Assembly (NCBI RefSeq): GCF_019242955.1 | Contig: NZ_CP066129.1 | Span: 1,612,001-1,676,000, forward strand | Source: Morganella morganii | GTDB lineage: Bacteria; Pseudomonadota; Gammaproteobacteria; Enterobacterales; Enterobacteriaceae | DNA length: 64,000 nt | Direction: 5' to 3' | In this document: piece by piece, positions 25,232-34,393 of the stretch | How positions within the stretch are numbered: the stretch's first letter is position 1 | Layout: every line of letters starts with the position of its first letter | Notes under the pieces: generated by a model | Told to the model about the DNA's origin: nothing | Database searches by the model: none | Seen by the model: only the letters and a program-made list of their open reading frames with translations | Program-made: the position numbers and the translations under genes

Positions 25232-26970
25232 GGGGGCTCCTCTGTCGGTTCACTGAAGATAAGGGTAACACATAAGCCGGGCTGTTCGTCCGGACCGGTG
25301 CAATTTTCCATATGAATATCACCGCCCTGGCTGCGCATCAGGCGCTGGCAGATCACCAGTCCGAGCCCGAGCCCTTCCGCACGGGTAGACCGGAACGGTG
25401 AGAAAGGCTGTATCAGCTGCGTTTCATCCATCCCGCCGCCGTTATCCTGTACCACCACTATCTGCCCGCCGGGAGTGTGGTGATGCGTTACCCGGATGCA
25501 GTCCGCCCCGGCCTGAAGACTGTTGCTGAACAGATTGGAAAGCACCTGATCGAGCAGTGCCGGAGGTAAGTGTAATACGGCATCATGAGCAACGGTGTTA
25601 TATAAAACCGCAGCAGGATATCGTTCCGTAACCCGCAGCAGTTTCCAGACCAGATCCGGCACCGCGGCCACATTTTGCGGCACCGGTGCGCCTTCCGGTG
25701 AGGACGGGCTGTTTCCCGCCCACAGCCGCAGATTACGGATAATACTGGCGCCGCGTTCGGCCTGGCTGTCAATCTGCGACATAACCGGCAGCAGCGGATG
25801 TGCGGGATCTTCCCGTTCCAGCCGGATTTGCGAGCCCTGGGCATAATGACGGATAGCGGACAGCGGCTGATTCAGTTCATGAGCAAAGCCGGAGGCCATC
25901 TCCCCGAGCACACTGAGTTGCTGGGCTTTTTCCAGATCCTGCTGCTGGCGCTGTAACTGAGAATGCGCGGCTTCCAGCTGGCGGGTGCGGCGGCGTACCC
26001 GGAAAGCAATCCAGACATGATTAATGCCGAGCAGCAGAAAGACCAGGGCAACCGAGCCTAACAGCCAGCTGTTTTTCCGGCTCCAGCTGATAATCTCCTG
26101 CCAGAACTGACGCTGCTGCGGGTGCTGATTGACCTCGCGCAGCAGGTTTTCCACCTGACGGGTGGATGACGGCGCACCCCAGCGCATCGCCTTTTCACCG
26201 TGACTGTTGAGCAGGACGCGGGTGACTTCATCTGCCAGTTCATCCGGGACATCACTGCCTGCGGCAAATGACCAGTTCGGGTATAACTCACTGCTCGTCC
26301 AGCAGGGAATGGTGCTGTCGTGCCGGATCAGCGGGCGGAAATCATCCTGATGAATGAGCCCCTCTTTATCCATGGATTCAATCAGACATGCCGGGACAAT
26401 CGCGCCGGAAATTGCGTTATCCCGTAACAGATAGAGCAGGGCATCAGCCGGAAAACCGGAGAACTGAAGATGGAAATCACGCGGCGGGTTGATACCTGCA
26501 TCGCGTAATGCTTTATAGCCTAATAAATAGCCGCCGAAGGCATCGGGTGCGACCGCGCCGACTTTTTTACCGGTCAGATCCGCCGGTGTCTGATAAGGGC
26601 TCTCTTTGCGCACCAGCAGGACACTGCCGATCACATTCCGGGTGGCGTTATCCGGCTCATAAGCCGAACGAAGGGAAACCAGCCAGCGCAGGGGAAAATT
26701 ACTGTCCAGCTGAATAAATTGTGCCGGATTGGTGAGGACAAACTGCACTTTATTACTGTGCAGGGCTTCCCGCATCTGATCCAGCGTCAGCGGCAGCAGC
26801 GTGAAGTGTTCACCGGGCAGCGCGCGGTTGAGTTGTTCTGTCAGCGGCTCCCAGTAATGACGTGTCGGTGCATCCCCCCGCAGAGCCAGCACACCGATAG
26901 TCCATTGTGCGGCAAACGAATAGGAGGTGAATAATAACAGTATGGTCAGCAACCCTGTGCGTACGGCCAT
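25222..26970 (-). CDS. ttrS: Tetrathionate sensor kinase TtrS
   Basis: A 582-residue histidine kinase. A signal sequence (about 1-20, LLTILLLFTSYSFAA) leads to a periplasmic PhnD-like binding domain (about 21-290) that senses tetrathionate, then a transmembrane helix (about 307-325, LLGSVALVFLLLGINHVWIAF), a coiled coil, a HisKA box (MASGFAHELNQPLSAIRHYAQGS) and an HATPase_c domain (NLFSNSLQAG N box, VVQDNGGGMDE G1 box, GLGLGLVICQRLM G2 box). ttrS precedes ttrR with overlap and diverges from ttrB. Confidence 0.93.
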   Translation of the reverse strand: MAVRTGLLTILLLFTSYSFAAQWTIGVLALRGDAPTRHYWEPLTEQLNRALPGEHFTLLPLTLDQMREALHSNKVQFVLTNPAQFIQLDSNFPLRWLVSLRSAYEPDNATRNVIGSVLLVRKESPYQTPADLTGKKVGAVAPDAFGGYLLGYKALRDAGINPPRDFHLQFSGFPADALLYLLRDNAISGAIVPACLIESMDKEGLIHQDDFRPLIRHDSTIPCWTSSELYPNWSFAAGSDVPDELADEVTRVLLNSHGEKAMRWGAPSSTRQVENLLREVNQHPQQRQFWQEIISWSRKNSWLLGSVALVFLLLGINHVWIAFRVRRRTRQLEAAHSQLQRQQQDLEKAQQLSVLGEMASGFAHELNQPLSAIRHYAQGSQIRLEREDPAHPLLPVMSQIDSQAERGASIIRNLRLWAGNSPSSPEGAPVPQNVAAVPDLVWKLLRVTERYPAAVLYNTVAHDAVLHLPPALLDQVLSNLFSNSLQAGADCIRVTHHHTPGGQIVVVQDNGGGMDETQLIQPFSPFRSTRAEGLGLGLVICQRLMRSQGGDIHMENCTGPDEQPGLCVTLIFSEPTEEPPCP

Positions 26971-27043
26971 CTTACATATGTTCCGGGTTCAGTGCGTCCT
27001 GAGTCAGTTTTCCGGGAAAAATCTGTTGTTTTAGATCAACGTA

Positions 27044-27076
27044 TTCCCCGTTATGTGGTTAACCACAATAGGGGAA
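27044..27076. promoter_or_regulatory. Inverted repeat in the ttrS-ttrB divergent promoter region
   Basis: A perfect 14-bp palindrome TGTGGTTAACCACA (27054-27067) sits inside a longer near-palindrome bounded by TTCCCC (27044-27049) and GGGGAA (27071-27076), with a one-base offset in the arms. It is 74 nt from ttrS and 123 nt from ttrB. The position suits a TtrR or anaerobic-regulator operator. I do not know a published TtrR consensus to compare with. Confidence 0.5.
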
Positions 27077-27198
27077 GTCTCCGGCAATTTTTACAATCCC
27101 CATAATGACATATCCCTTTACTCAACAACATGTTTATTCCTTTTTGGTTGAGTTTGAATACGACGAGCAATGAAGTTCCAAATACACCGGAGAGCAGT

Positions 27199-27936
27199 AT
27201 GGATCTTGGCAAACGAAAATTTCTGCAAAACCTGGGCGTCCTGACAGCAGGTACGGCTCTGGTTCCGATGGCGGAGGCCGGTCTGCATTTTTCGCCGACC
27301 CGCCGTGAAGGTGACCCGTCAAAGCGCTACGGTATGCTGATTGATTTACGCCGCTGTGTCGGCTGTCAGTCCTGTACCGTCAGCTGTTCTGTTGAAAATC
27401 AGAGCCCGCAGGGGCAGTTCCGCACCAGTGTCAGTCAGTATCAGATTCAGATCCGTAATGAAGAGGCAACAACCAACGTGCTGCTGCCGCGTCTGTGCAA
27501 CCATTGTGATAATCCGCCGTGTGTGCCGGTTTGTCCGGTACAGGCCACCTTCCAGCGGGAAGACGGTATCGTGGTGGTGGATAACACCCGCTGTGTCGGC
27601 TGCGCCTATTGTGTGCAGGCCTGTCCGTATGACGCCCGCTTTATTAACCACAGCACACAAACCGCAGATAAATGCACATTCTGTGCCCACCGCCTGGAAG
27701 CCGGGTTATTACCGGCCTGTGTTGAATCCTGTGTCGGCGGCGCGCGTATTATCGGTGACCTGAAAGATCCGTCCAGTACCATCAGCAAAATGCTCAGAGA
27801 GCACGAAGCGGCGATTAAGGTACTGAAACCGGAAAACGGCACACTGCCGCAGGTGTTCTATCTGGGACTGGATGAGGCTTTTGTTCATCCTCTGGAAAAC
27901 CGCGGACAGCCCGCATTATGGCAGGAGATCCACTGA
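27199..27936 (+). CDS. ttrB: Tetrathionate reductase iron-sulfur subunit TtrB
   Basis: A 245-residue ferredoxin-type electron-transfer subunit of tetrathionate reductase. It has a Tat-like signal with Lys-Arg in place of Arg-Arg (GKRKFLQ, then LGVLTAGTALVPMAEAG), and four [4Fe-4S] binding runs: CVGCQSCTVSC, CNHCDNPPCVPVCP, CVGCAYCVQACP and CTFC...CVESC, 16 cysteines in the polyferredoxin layout. TtrB passes electrons from TtrC to TtrA on the periplasmic side. ATG 27199 is chosen because GGAG lies 6 nt upstream; an upstream GTG/ATG would add a non-conserved tail. Confidence 0.93.
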   Translation: MDLGKRKFLQNLGVLTAGTALVPMAEAGLHFSPTRREGDPSKRYGMLIDLRRCVGCQSCTVSCSVENQSPQGQFRTSVSQYQIQIRNEEATTNVLLPRLCNHCDNPPCVPVCPVQATFQREDGIVVVDNTRCVGCAYCVQACPYDARFINHSTQTADKCTFCAHRLEAGLLPACVESCVGGARIIGDLKDPSSTISKMLREHEAAIKVLKPENGTLPQVFYLGLDEAFVHPLENRGQPALWQEIH

Positions 27937-29000
27937 TGACTGAACAAGTGATGTTAATTCAGGAAGTGCTGGTCCGGCCGCAGGAAATTACCTGGCTGCC
28001 GTGGGCGGTACAATACTTCTTTATGATCGGGATAGCCGCCTGTGCCGCCCTGTATGCCTGCTGGCAGCGCTGGCGCGGAGATAAACGGGATGCCCGTCTG
28101 GAGATGCTCGCGGTCTTTATCAGTATCACGCTCGGGATCGCTGCTCCGCTGGCACTGACGGCGGATCTGCATCAGACCGCCCGCGTCTGGCACTTCTACG
28201 CCTATCCGACACCGTGGTCATGGATGCCGTGGGGAGCTGTGTTCCTGCCGGCGTTTACCGGTTGTATTGGTCTCTATTTTCTGGCGCTGGTGGCGGACAA
28301 AATCTGGCATAAGCAATTTAAACTGACCCGCTGGGTGGCGCTCGGCAGTGCCGCATTCGCCATCGGCCTGTTGCTGTATACCGGCCGTGAGGTTTCTGTG
28401 GTGCGTGCGCATCCTATCTGGTTCAGTTACTGGATACCTGTGCTGCTCTTTTTCAGTGCATTGCAGGCTCTGCCTGCCCTGATGATGCTGGGTGCCCGCC
28501 GTGAGCCGCAGTACCAGGCACAACTGGCGCGTTTACAGGTGGTTTCCTTACTGCTGCTGGCAGTGTGCATGGGGTTCTGGATCGCCGGTGATACCATTTC
28601 CGGTGCGGCTATCCGTGAACAGCTCCGTTTCGGCACAACCGGATGGACGCTGGCTATGGGGGAAATTGTTCTGTGGATTGCATTGATGGTGCTGGCGGTT
28701 CGTCTGCTGACACATCGTGGTTCAGTGGCGTATGTCACCATTCACACGCTGCTGACGCTGTTCCTGACCTGGTCGCTGCGCTGGCTGCTTCTGATGCAGG
28801 TACAGACGTTACCGAAATACAATGTCATGCACAATCCGTACAGCCTGCCGATGGGGACGGATGGTATTCAGGCCATTATCGGTACGATCGGTTTATGGAT
28901 AGCTCTCGTGATTATATTCCGTGAAGGTATCCGCTGGGTTAATAACAAAGTACAGAATCAACAGAAAGTCGCGCAGGACGGGGGTGTACAACATGGCTAA
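27936..29000 (+). CDS. ttrC: Tetrathionate reductase membrane anchor TtrC
   Basis: A 354-residue NrfD/PsrC-type membrane protein with eight to nine hydrophobic helices that oxidises quinol and anchors TtrAB. Family marks are LIQEVLVRPQEITWLPWAVQYFFMIGIAA and the late LPKYNVMHNPYSLPMGTDG loop. ATG 27936 overlaps the ttrB stop (TGATG). The ttrA start lies within its last codons. Confidence 0.92.
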   Translation: MTEQVMLIQEVLVRPQEITWLPWAVQYFFMIGIAACAALYACWQRWRGDKRDARLEMLAVFISITLGIAAPLALTADLHQTARVWHFYAYPTPWSWMPWGAVFLPAFTGCIGLYFLALVADKIWHKQFKLTRWVALGSAAFAIGLLLYTGREVSVVRAHPIWFSYWIPVLLFFSALQALPALMMLGARREPQYQAQLARLQVVSLLLLAVCMGFWIAGDTISGAAIREQLRFGTTGWTLAMGEIVLWIALMVLAVRLLTHRGSVAYVTIHTLLTLFLTWSLRWLLLMQVQTLPKYNVMHNPYSLPMGTDGIQAIIGTIGLWIALVIIFREGIRWVNNKVQNQQKVAQDGGVQHG

Positions 29001-32000
29001 GTCAACAAGACGTCAGTGGTTAAAAGCAGGTTTGGCGATCGGCGGACTGGCAGCGTTCGGTTACAGTTACCGCGATGTGGCGAAACGCGCCGTCGACGGG
29101 CTGATGAACGGTACCTCCGGAAAAGTGACTCTGCATCGTATTAACGGCAACTCGCTGATCCCGGAAGGGAACGCGGTGAAGGGCTGGCAGGCGGAAAGCA
29201 CACAGGCGGTCTCGATGACGCAGTGTTTCGGCTGCTGGACGCAGTGCGGTATCCGCGCCCGTGTTGACCGTGAAACCAATCAGGTGATCCGCATTGCCGG
29301 TAACCCGTATCATCCGCTCTCACACGACCGCCATATCGCCTATAACACGCCGCTGGCGGAAGCCCTGAAAAATATGGGCGGCGAAAGCGGTCTGGAGGGA
29401 CGATCCACTGCCTGCGCCCGCGGTGCGACCCTGATGGAAGGCCTGCACAGCCCGCTGCGTATCCTTGAGCCGATGAAGCGCGCCGGTAAACGCGGCGAAG
29501 GCAAGTGGCAGCGCATCAGCTTTGAACAACTGATAAAAGAAGTGACGGAAGGCGGGGATCTGTTCGGTGAAGGTCATGTGGACGGTCTGCGTGCTATCCG
29601 TGACCTCAATACGCTGATTGACCCGGCACAGCCGGCACTCGGACCGGTGGCAAACCAGCTACTGGTGACCAACGCCGGGGATGACGGGCGCGATACCTTT
29701 ATCCGCCGTTTTGCCCTGAATGCGTTCGGCAGCAAAAACTTTGGTGCGCACGGCTCGTACTGCGGGCTGGCTTACCGTGCCGGTTCCGGGGCGCTGATGA
29801 ACGATCTCGACAAAAACGCCCACGTCAAACCGGACTGGGATTATGTGAAGTTTGCTCTGTTCCTCGGCACCTCTCCGGCGCAGTCCGGTAACCCGTTCAA
29901 ACGACAGGGGCGCCAGCTGGCCAATGCACGGATCCGGGACAGTTTTAACTATGCGGTTGTCTCTCCGGCACTGCCGCTGACCACCACACTCGCCAATGAT
30001 CACGGACACTGGGTTCCGATCACGCCCGGTACTGATTCCGCGCTGGTGATGGGGATGATCCGCTGGATGATTGAGAACAACCGCTGCAACAGGGAGTATC
30101 TTGCGGTTCCGGGTGAAGTGTCAATGAAACGTACGGGGGAGTGCAGCTGGACAAATGCCTCGCACCTCGTGATCACCGATGATGCCCATCCGCTGGCCGG
30201 TCAGCATCTGACAGCGGAAGCGCTGAACGGACAGACATCTGAAGAACCGGTGTATATCGTGCTGACAGAGCAGGGTGAGCTGGTGCCTGCGGATAACTGT
30301 GACCGTGCGGTACTGGAAGTCAGTCAGCCGGTCACGTTGGCAGATGGCACCACTGTAAATCTGAAGAGCAGCTTCCTGCTGCTGAAAGAGTCCGCGCAGC
30401 GCTTTACCCCGGCAGAATACAGCGCCCGCTGTGGTGTGCCGGAAGAAACAATTGCCGCACTGGCGAAAACACTGACGTCGTACGGCCGCCAGGCAGCCGT
30501 AATTTCCCATGGCGGTATGATGTCCGGTAACGGTTTTTATAATGCCTGGGCGGTGATTATGCTGAACGCACTGATTGGCAACATGAACCTGAAAGGTGGT
30601 GTGTCTGTCGGCGGTGGTAAGTTCAACGGCGCCAATGACGGGCCGTGCTACAAAATGGACAGCTTCCCGGGCAAAGTGAAACCGAAAGGCATGAACCTGG
30701 CGCGCAGTAAGTCAGTTTATGAAAAGTCCGATGAGTACAAAAACAAAGTGTCTGCCGGTCAGAACCCGTATCCGGCCAAAGCACCGTGGTATCCGCTGGC
30801 AGCCGGTCAGCTGACAGAACAACTCGGCTCCGCGCTTGAGGGGTATCCGCACAAGCTGAAAGCCTGGATCACCAATATGACCAACCCGCTGTACGGTATT
30901 GCGGGAATGCGTCAGGTGATGGAAGCGAAACTGAAAGATCCGGCACATCTGCCGCTGATTATCGGCATTGATGCCTTTATGAATGAAACCACCGCACTGG
31001 CAGACTACATTGTCCCGGATACCCATAACTTTGAAAGCTGGGGATTCAGTGCGCCGTGGTCCGGTGTGCAGACCAAAGCCACCACTGCCCGCTGGCCGGT
31101 TGTTGAGCCGCGTGTGGCAAAAACAGCGGATGGTCAGCCGGTTGCTATGGAATCCTTCTGTATTGCGGTGGCAAAAGCCCTGGATCTGCCGGGATTCGGC
31201 GACGATGCTATCGCAGACAATGACGGCAACACGTACCCGCTGAACACGGCAGAGGACTATTATCTGCGTGTGGCCGCGAATACCGCCTTTATGGGCGAGA
31301 AACCGGGGCCGGAAGCCAAAGAGGCGGATATCCGTCTTTCCGGAGTGGATCGCATCATGCCAGCCATGCAGCAGGTACTGAAAGCGGATGAAATCAGCCG
31401 GGTGGCATATCTCTACAGCCGCGGCGGTCGTTTTGCACCGTATGAAAAGGGCTGGGACGGAGAGAAAACCGGGCCGCAATGGAAACAGCCGCTGCAGATC
31501 TGGAATGCGGATGTGGCGCAGAACCGCCATGCCATCACCGGTGAGCGTTTCAGCGGATGTCCGGCCTATTATCCGCCGCGCCTGTCTGACGGCAGTGATA
31601 TTGACCGTGTTTATCCGGCAGAAAACTGGCCGCTGAAACTGATGTCCTTTAAATCCCATGTGATGAGCAGCTCAACCACCATGATAGAGCGTCTGCACCA
31701 TGTAAAACCGTCAAATCTGGTGGCAATTAACCCGGCCGACGGCGAAAAATTCGGTGTGCAGCACGGGGATCTGGTACGTATCACCACACCTGGCGGCAGC
31801 GTCGAAGCGCAAATCAGCCTGCTGAGCGGTGTGATGCCGGGTGTAGTGGCGATTGAACACGGTTACGGACATCACGAAATGGGTGCACGCCAGCATTATC
31901 TTGACGGTGAAGCGCTGGCGACGGATAAGCGCATCGCGTCCGGTATTAATATTAACGACCTGGGCTTCGCTGACCCGACCCGTCAGGTGGCGAACACCTG

Positions 32001-32073
32001 GCTGGACTGGGTAACCGGTGCTTCTGTACGGCAGGGACTGCCGGCGAGAGTGGAACGGATTTCCGCGGCCTGA
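28993..32073 (+). CDS. ttrA: Tetrathionate reductase molybdopterin catalytic subunit TtrA
   Basis: A 1026-residue molybdopterin guanine dinucleotide oxidoreductase that reduces tetrathionate to thiosulfate in the periplasm. The twin-arginine Tat signal is at the start (STRRQWLKAGLAIGGLAAF). A [4Fe-4S] motif follows (CFGCWTQCGIRARVD, then ACARG), then DMSO-reductase-family domains and a C-terminal molydopterin dinucleotide-binding domain (VMSSSTTMIERLHHVKPSNLVAINP, GVQHGDLVRITTPGGSVEAQ). ATG 28993 overlaps ttrC by 8 nt. A strong terminator follows, so ttrBCA forms one transcript. Confidence 0.93.
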   Translation: MAKSTRRQWLKAGLAIGGLAAFGYSYRDVAKRAVDGLMNGTSGKVTLHRINGNSLIPEGNAVKGWQAESTQAVSMTQCFGCWTQCGIRARVDRETNQVIRIAGNPYHPLSHDRHIAYNTPLAEALKNMGGESGLEGRSTACARGATLMEGLHSPLRILEPMKRAGKRGEGKWQRISFEQLIKEVTEGGDLFGEGHVDGLRAIRDLNTLIDPAQPALGPVANQLLVTNAGDDGRDTFIRRFALNAFGSKNFGAHGSYCGLAYRAGSGALMNDLDKNAHVKPDWDYVKFALFLGTSPAQSGNPFKRQGRQLANARIRDSFNYAVVSPALPLTTTLANDHGHWVPITPGTDSALVMGMIRWMIENNRCNREYLAVPGEVSMKRTGECSWTNASHLVITDDAHPLAGQHLTAEALNGQTSEEPVYIVLTEQGELVPADNCDRAVLEVSQPVTLADGTTVNLKSSFLLLKESAQRFTPAEYSARCGVPEETIAALAKTLTSYGRQAAVISHGGMMSGNGFYNAWAVIMLNALIGNMNLKGGVSVGGGKFNGANDGPCYKMDSFPGKVKPKGMNLARSKSVYEKSDEYKNKVSAGQNPYPAKAPWYPLAAGQLTEQLGSALEGYPHKLKAWITNMTNPLYGIAGMRQVMEAKLKDPAHLPLIIGIDAFMNETTALADYIVPDTHNFESWGFSAPWSGVQTKATTARWPVVEPRVAKTADGQPVAMESFCIAVAKALDLPGFGDDAIADNDGNTYPLNTAEDYYLRVAANTAFMGEKPGPEAKEADIRLSGVDRIMPAMQQVLKADEISRVAYLYSRGGRFAPYEKGWDGEKTGPQWKQPLQIWNADVAQNRHAITGERFSGCPAYYPPRLSDGSDIDRVYPAENWPLKLMSFKSHVMSSSTTMIERLHHVKPSNLVAINPADGEKFGVQHGDLVRITTPGGSVEAQISLLSGVMPGVVAIEHGYGHHEMGARQHYLDGEALATDKRIASGININDLGFADPTRQVANTWLDWVTGASVRQGLPARVERISAA

Positions 32074-32135
32074 TTACATTATCTGCCTCAACCCATCATC
32101 CGACAATTATTATAAAGCTGTAATGCAATACCTCT

Positions 32136-32160
32136 GACCACCTCCGGGTGGTCTTTTTTT
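32136..32160 (+). terminator. Terminator of ttrBCA
   Basis: A stem GACCACC/GGTGGTC around TCCG at 32136-32153, directly followed by seven T. It is 62 nt after the ttrA stop. Confidence 0.9.
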
Positions 32161-32167
32161 GCCGCAG

Positions 32168-32195
32168 AAAACACAAAGGACACCAAATGGTGTCC
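32168..32195 (-). terminator. Terminator of bssS
   Basis: On the minus strand GGACACC and GGTGTCC form a 7-bp stem (32178-32195), followed by TTTGTGTTTT. It lies 22 nt after the bssS stop. Confidence 0.7.
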
Positions 32196-32216
32196 CTCTT
32201 GTGCAGTCTTTACCGG

Positions 32217-32474
32217 TCAGTGTCTGATATTGTCTGACTGATTATAATATTCACCGGATTCAATTTTATCGATACCGGCCTGAAGTATATCAATTAACTG
32301 ACGGGCGACATCTGTCGTCAGCCACATGGTTTTATCCACTTCTGCATGTTCGGGAGACTGGGACTGATCCTGCAGATAATGCAGGCGCAGCATCATAGCG
32401 TCGTAACTGTCGACGGTACTGATGTCCCATCCGATGACCGGATGAGTCTGAATGACGGCTTTTTTATCGTTCAT
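32217..32474 (-). CDS. bssS: Biofilm regulator BssS
   Basis: An 85-residue protein nearly the same length as E. coli BssS/YceP (84). Shared stretches recognised are VIQTHPVIGWDISTVDSYDA, MLRLHYLQ and WLTTDVARQ, then AGIDKIESG. BssS influences biofilm formation and indole/AI-2 signalling in E. coli; its biochemical action is unknown. Adjacency to pyrC is as in E. coli. Confidence 0.9.
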   Translation of the reverse strand: MNDKKAVIQTHPVIGWDISTVDSYDAMMLRLHYLQDQSQSPEHAEVDKTMWLTTDVARQLIDILQAGIDKIESGEYYNQSDNIRH

Positions 32475-32633
32475 TGAACCTCCTAATCATACTGCAAGAT
32501 GGTTAATATCTCTGACTAAGAGCTGACATCCCGTTAACAACGGGTAGTATCAGTATAAGGTCTTTTTGCAAAGTAAAAAGGGGGGGATAAGACTTTTATT
32601 ATGCAAAAAACGGGAAAATTGTCTTCTCTGAAC

Positions 32634-32673
32634 ATAAAAACTGAGCAATAAGACGTTTTTCATCTTATTGCTC
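32634..32673 (-). terminator. Terminator of pyrC
   Basis: An 11-bp perfect stem, GAGCAATAAGA at 32643-32653 and TCTTATTGCTC at 32663-32673, followed on the minus strand by AGTTTTTATG. It lies 35 nt after the pyrC stop. Confidence 0.85.
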
Positions 32674-32708
32674 TGAAGGACTGCGTATTTATACCCGGTC
32701 AGTATTAC

Positions 32709-33761
32709 TTAACGGCAGGTTTTTACATCCCAGCGGGCATCGGTTCCGGCCAGGAAAGGAACTAATATATCCTCTGCACCGTTAATAGTTTCCGGTGTGA
32801 TAACTTCCCGGCGGGTTAATTCGACAAAACCATCATTGACCGGAAGGCCATAAAACGCCGGGCCGTTCAGTGAGCAGAACGCCTCAAAGTGTGCCAGCGC
32901 ATTCATCTCCTCAAAGACAGTGGCATAAGCAGCCAGTGCAGTCGGGGCATTAAACACCCCGGCACAGCCGCAGGCAGACTCTTTGCGGTGGCGCGCATGA
33001 GGTGCACTGTCTGTGCCGAGGAAGAAACGTTTACAGCCGCCCGCCACTGCCTGACGCAGTGCTTCCTGATGCACATTGCGTTTCAGTACCGGCAGACAGA
33101 ACAGATGCGGGCGCACACCGCCGGCCAGCATATGGTTGCGGTTAAACATCAGATGCTGTGGTGTCAGTGTGGCGGCGATATTATCATCCCCGCCGAGTAC
33201 ATACTGCGCGGCATCTTTGGTGGTGATATGTTCAAAAACCACTTTCAGTGCCGGAAAATCACGGCGCAGCGGGATCATCACATCATCGATAAAGCGGGCT
33301 TCGCGATCGAAAATATCAATATCGGCGTGAGTCACTTCGCCGTGCACCAGCAGCGGCATGCCGTTGCGGGACATCATCTCCAGCACCGGATAAATATTGC
33401 GGATATCCGACACGCCGTGAGCGGAGTTGGTGGTCGCATTTGCCGGATACAGTTTGCAGGCGGTAAACACACCTTCACGGAAACCGCGCTCAATCTCTGC
33501 CGCATCTGCGTTATCGGTCAGATAACAGGTCATCAGCGGGGTAAAGTTGTGTCCCCGCGGCACTGCGGCCAGAATGCGATCGCGGTACGCTATTGCGGCA
33601 TCAGTAGTGGTAACCGGCGGAACCAGGTTCGGCATCACAATAGCGCGCCCGAAAAATTCACTGGTAAAAGGCACAACAGTACTGAGCATCGCACCATCAC
33701 GGAAATGGATATGCCAGTCGTCAGGGCGGCGGATTTTCAGGGAAGTAACAGGATGAGTCAT
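32709..33761 (-). CDS. pyrC: Dihydroorotase PyrC
   Basis: A 350-residue zinc amidohydrolase (E. coli PyrC 348) that closes carbamoyl-aspartate to dihydroorotate in pyrimidine synthesis. Metal-binding features seen are HIH near residues 17-19 ([12 protein letters not shown]), the carboxylated Lys in [25 protein letters not shown] and the Asp in GTDSAPH. The ATG at 33761 is chosen because it gives the conserved start ([13 protein letters not shown]); the frame stays open upstream for 80 codons without similarity. E. coli pyrC is controlled by pyrimidine-sensitive initiation and PurR; a leader is present here but I could not confirm either signal. Confidence 0.94.
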   Translation of the reverse strand: MTHPVTSLKIRRPDDWHIHFRDGAMLSTVVPFTSEFFGRAIVMPNLVPPVTTTDAAIAYRDRILAAVPRGHNFTPLMTCYLTDNADAAEIERGFREGVFTACKLYPANATTNSAHGVSDIRNIYPVLEMMSRNGMPLLVHGEVTHADIDIFDREARFIDDVMIPLRRDFPALKVVFEHITTKDAAQYVLGGDDNIAATLTPQHLMFNRNHMLAGGVRPHLFCLPVLKRNVHQEALRQAVAGGCKRFFLGTDSAPHARHRKESACGCAGVFNAPTALAAYATVFEEMNALAHFEAFCSLNGPAFYGLPVNDGFVELTRREVITPETINGAEDILVPFLAGTDARWDVKTCR

Positions 33762-33995
33762 TGAACCGGCTCCGAAATAAGTAAAGGATAACCTGATGGC
33801 GGGTGCCATAAGCCGGAAAAGAATGATAGAACGATTCGCCGGTAAATACCATGTTAATTTGCGTTTCTGCGTGACCGGCGGAAAAACGGCGGTGTTGTTA
33901 CAGAAACAGACGGGGGAATACTGAAGGTGTACCGGGATTAGCGGGATCATTGATCGGTTGTTTTTGGTGTCTGTTGTAAAATCCGCACTATTGCT

Positions 33996-34024
33996 TTGCA
34001 CCTATATAGCATCTGATCTATATT
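33996..34024 (+). promoter_or_regulatory. Sigma-70 promoter of the toxin-antitoxin pair
   Basis: TTGCAC at 33996-34001 and TATATT at 34019-34024 are separated by 17 nt, 13 nt before the toxin start. The spacer carries CTATATAG (34002-34009), a short palindrome that could be an autoregulatory operator. Confidence 0.6.
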
Positions 34025-34037
34025 ATAAGGACATAAC

Positions 34038-34391
34038 GTGTGGAAGATAATTACAACAGATAATTTTGCAGCGTGGTTTGCTGAGCAGGATGACGGGGAT
34101 CGTACAGCAATACTGGCGGCGATGCTGGTATTGGAGAAGACCGGACCCGGTTTATCAAGACCGTATGCGGATACTGTGAAAGGTTCGCGTTATACGAATA
34201 TGAAAGAGTTACGTATACAAAGCAGGGGGCAGCCGATAAGGGCATTTTTTGCATTCGACCCTGAACGGAGAGGTGTTTTGCTGTGCGCGGGATATAAAAC
34301 CGGCAAAGAAAAACGTTTTTATATGCAGATGATCCCGCAGGCTGACCGTGAGTATACAGAATGGCTGAACAGGCCGGAAAACAGGAGTTAA
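34038..34391 (+). CDS. HigB/RelE-type toxin of a toxin-antitoxin pair
   Basis: A 117-residue protein of the phage Gp49-like/HigB group within the RelE superfamily, expected to be an mRNA interferase acting at the ribosome. The pattern ILAAMLVLEKTGPGLSRPYADTVKGSRYTNMKELRI, RAFFAFDPERRGVLLCAGYKTGK and the C-terminal REYTEWL is that of this family. It starts with GTG; AAGGA lies 7 nt upstream. The toxin gene comes first and the antitoxin starts 2 nt after it, as in HigBA systems. Confidence 0.88.
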   Translation: MWKIITTDNFAAWFAEQDDGDRTAILAAMLVLEKTGPGLSRPYADTVKGSRYTNMKELRIQSRGQPIRAFFAFDPERRGVLLCAGYKTGKEKRFYMQMIPQADREYTEWLNRPENRS

Positions 34392-34393
34392 CA

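Noticed and set aside
32709..34001. 80-codon N-terminal extension of pyrC
   Set aside because: Conserved PyrC begins at 33761; the extension is intergenic sequence that happens to be open.
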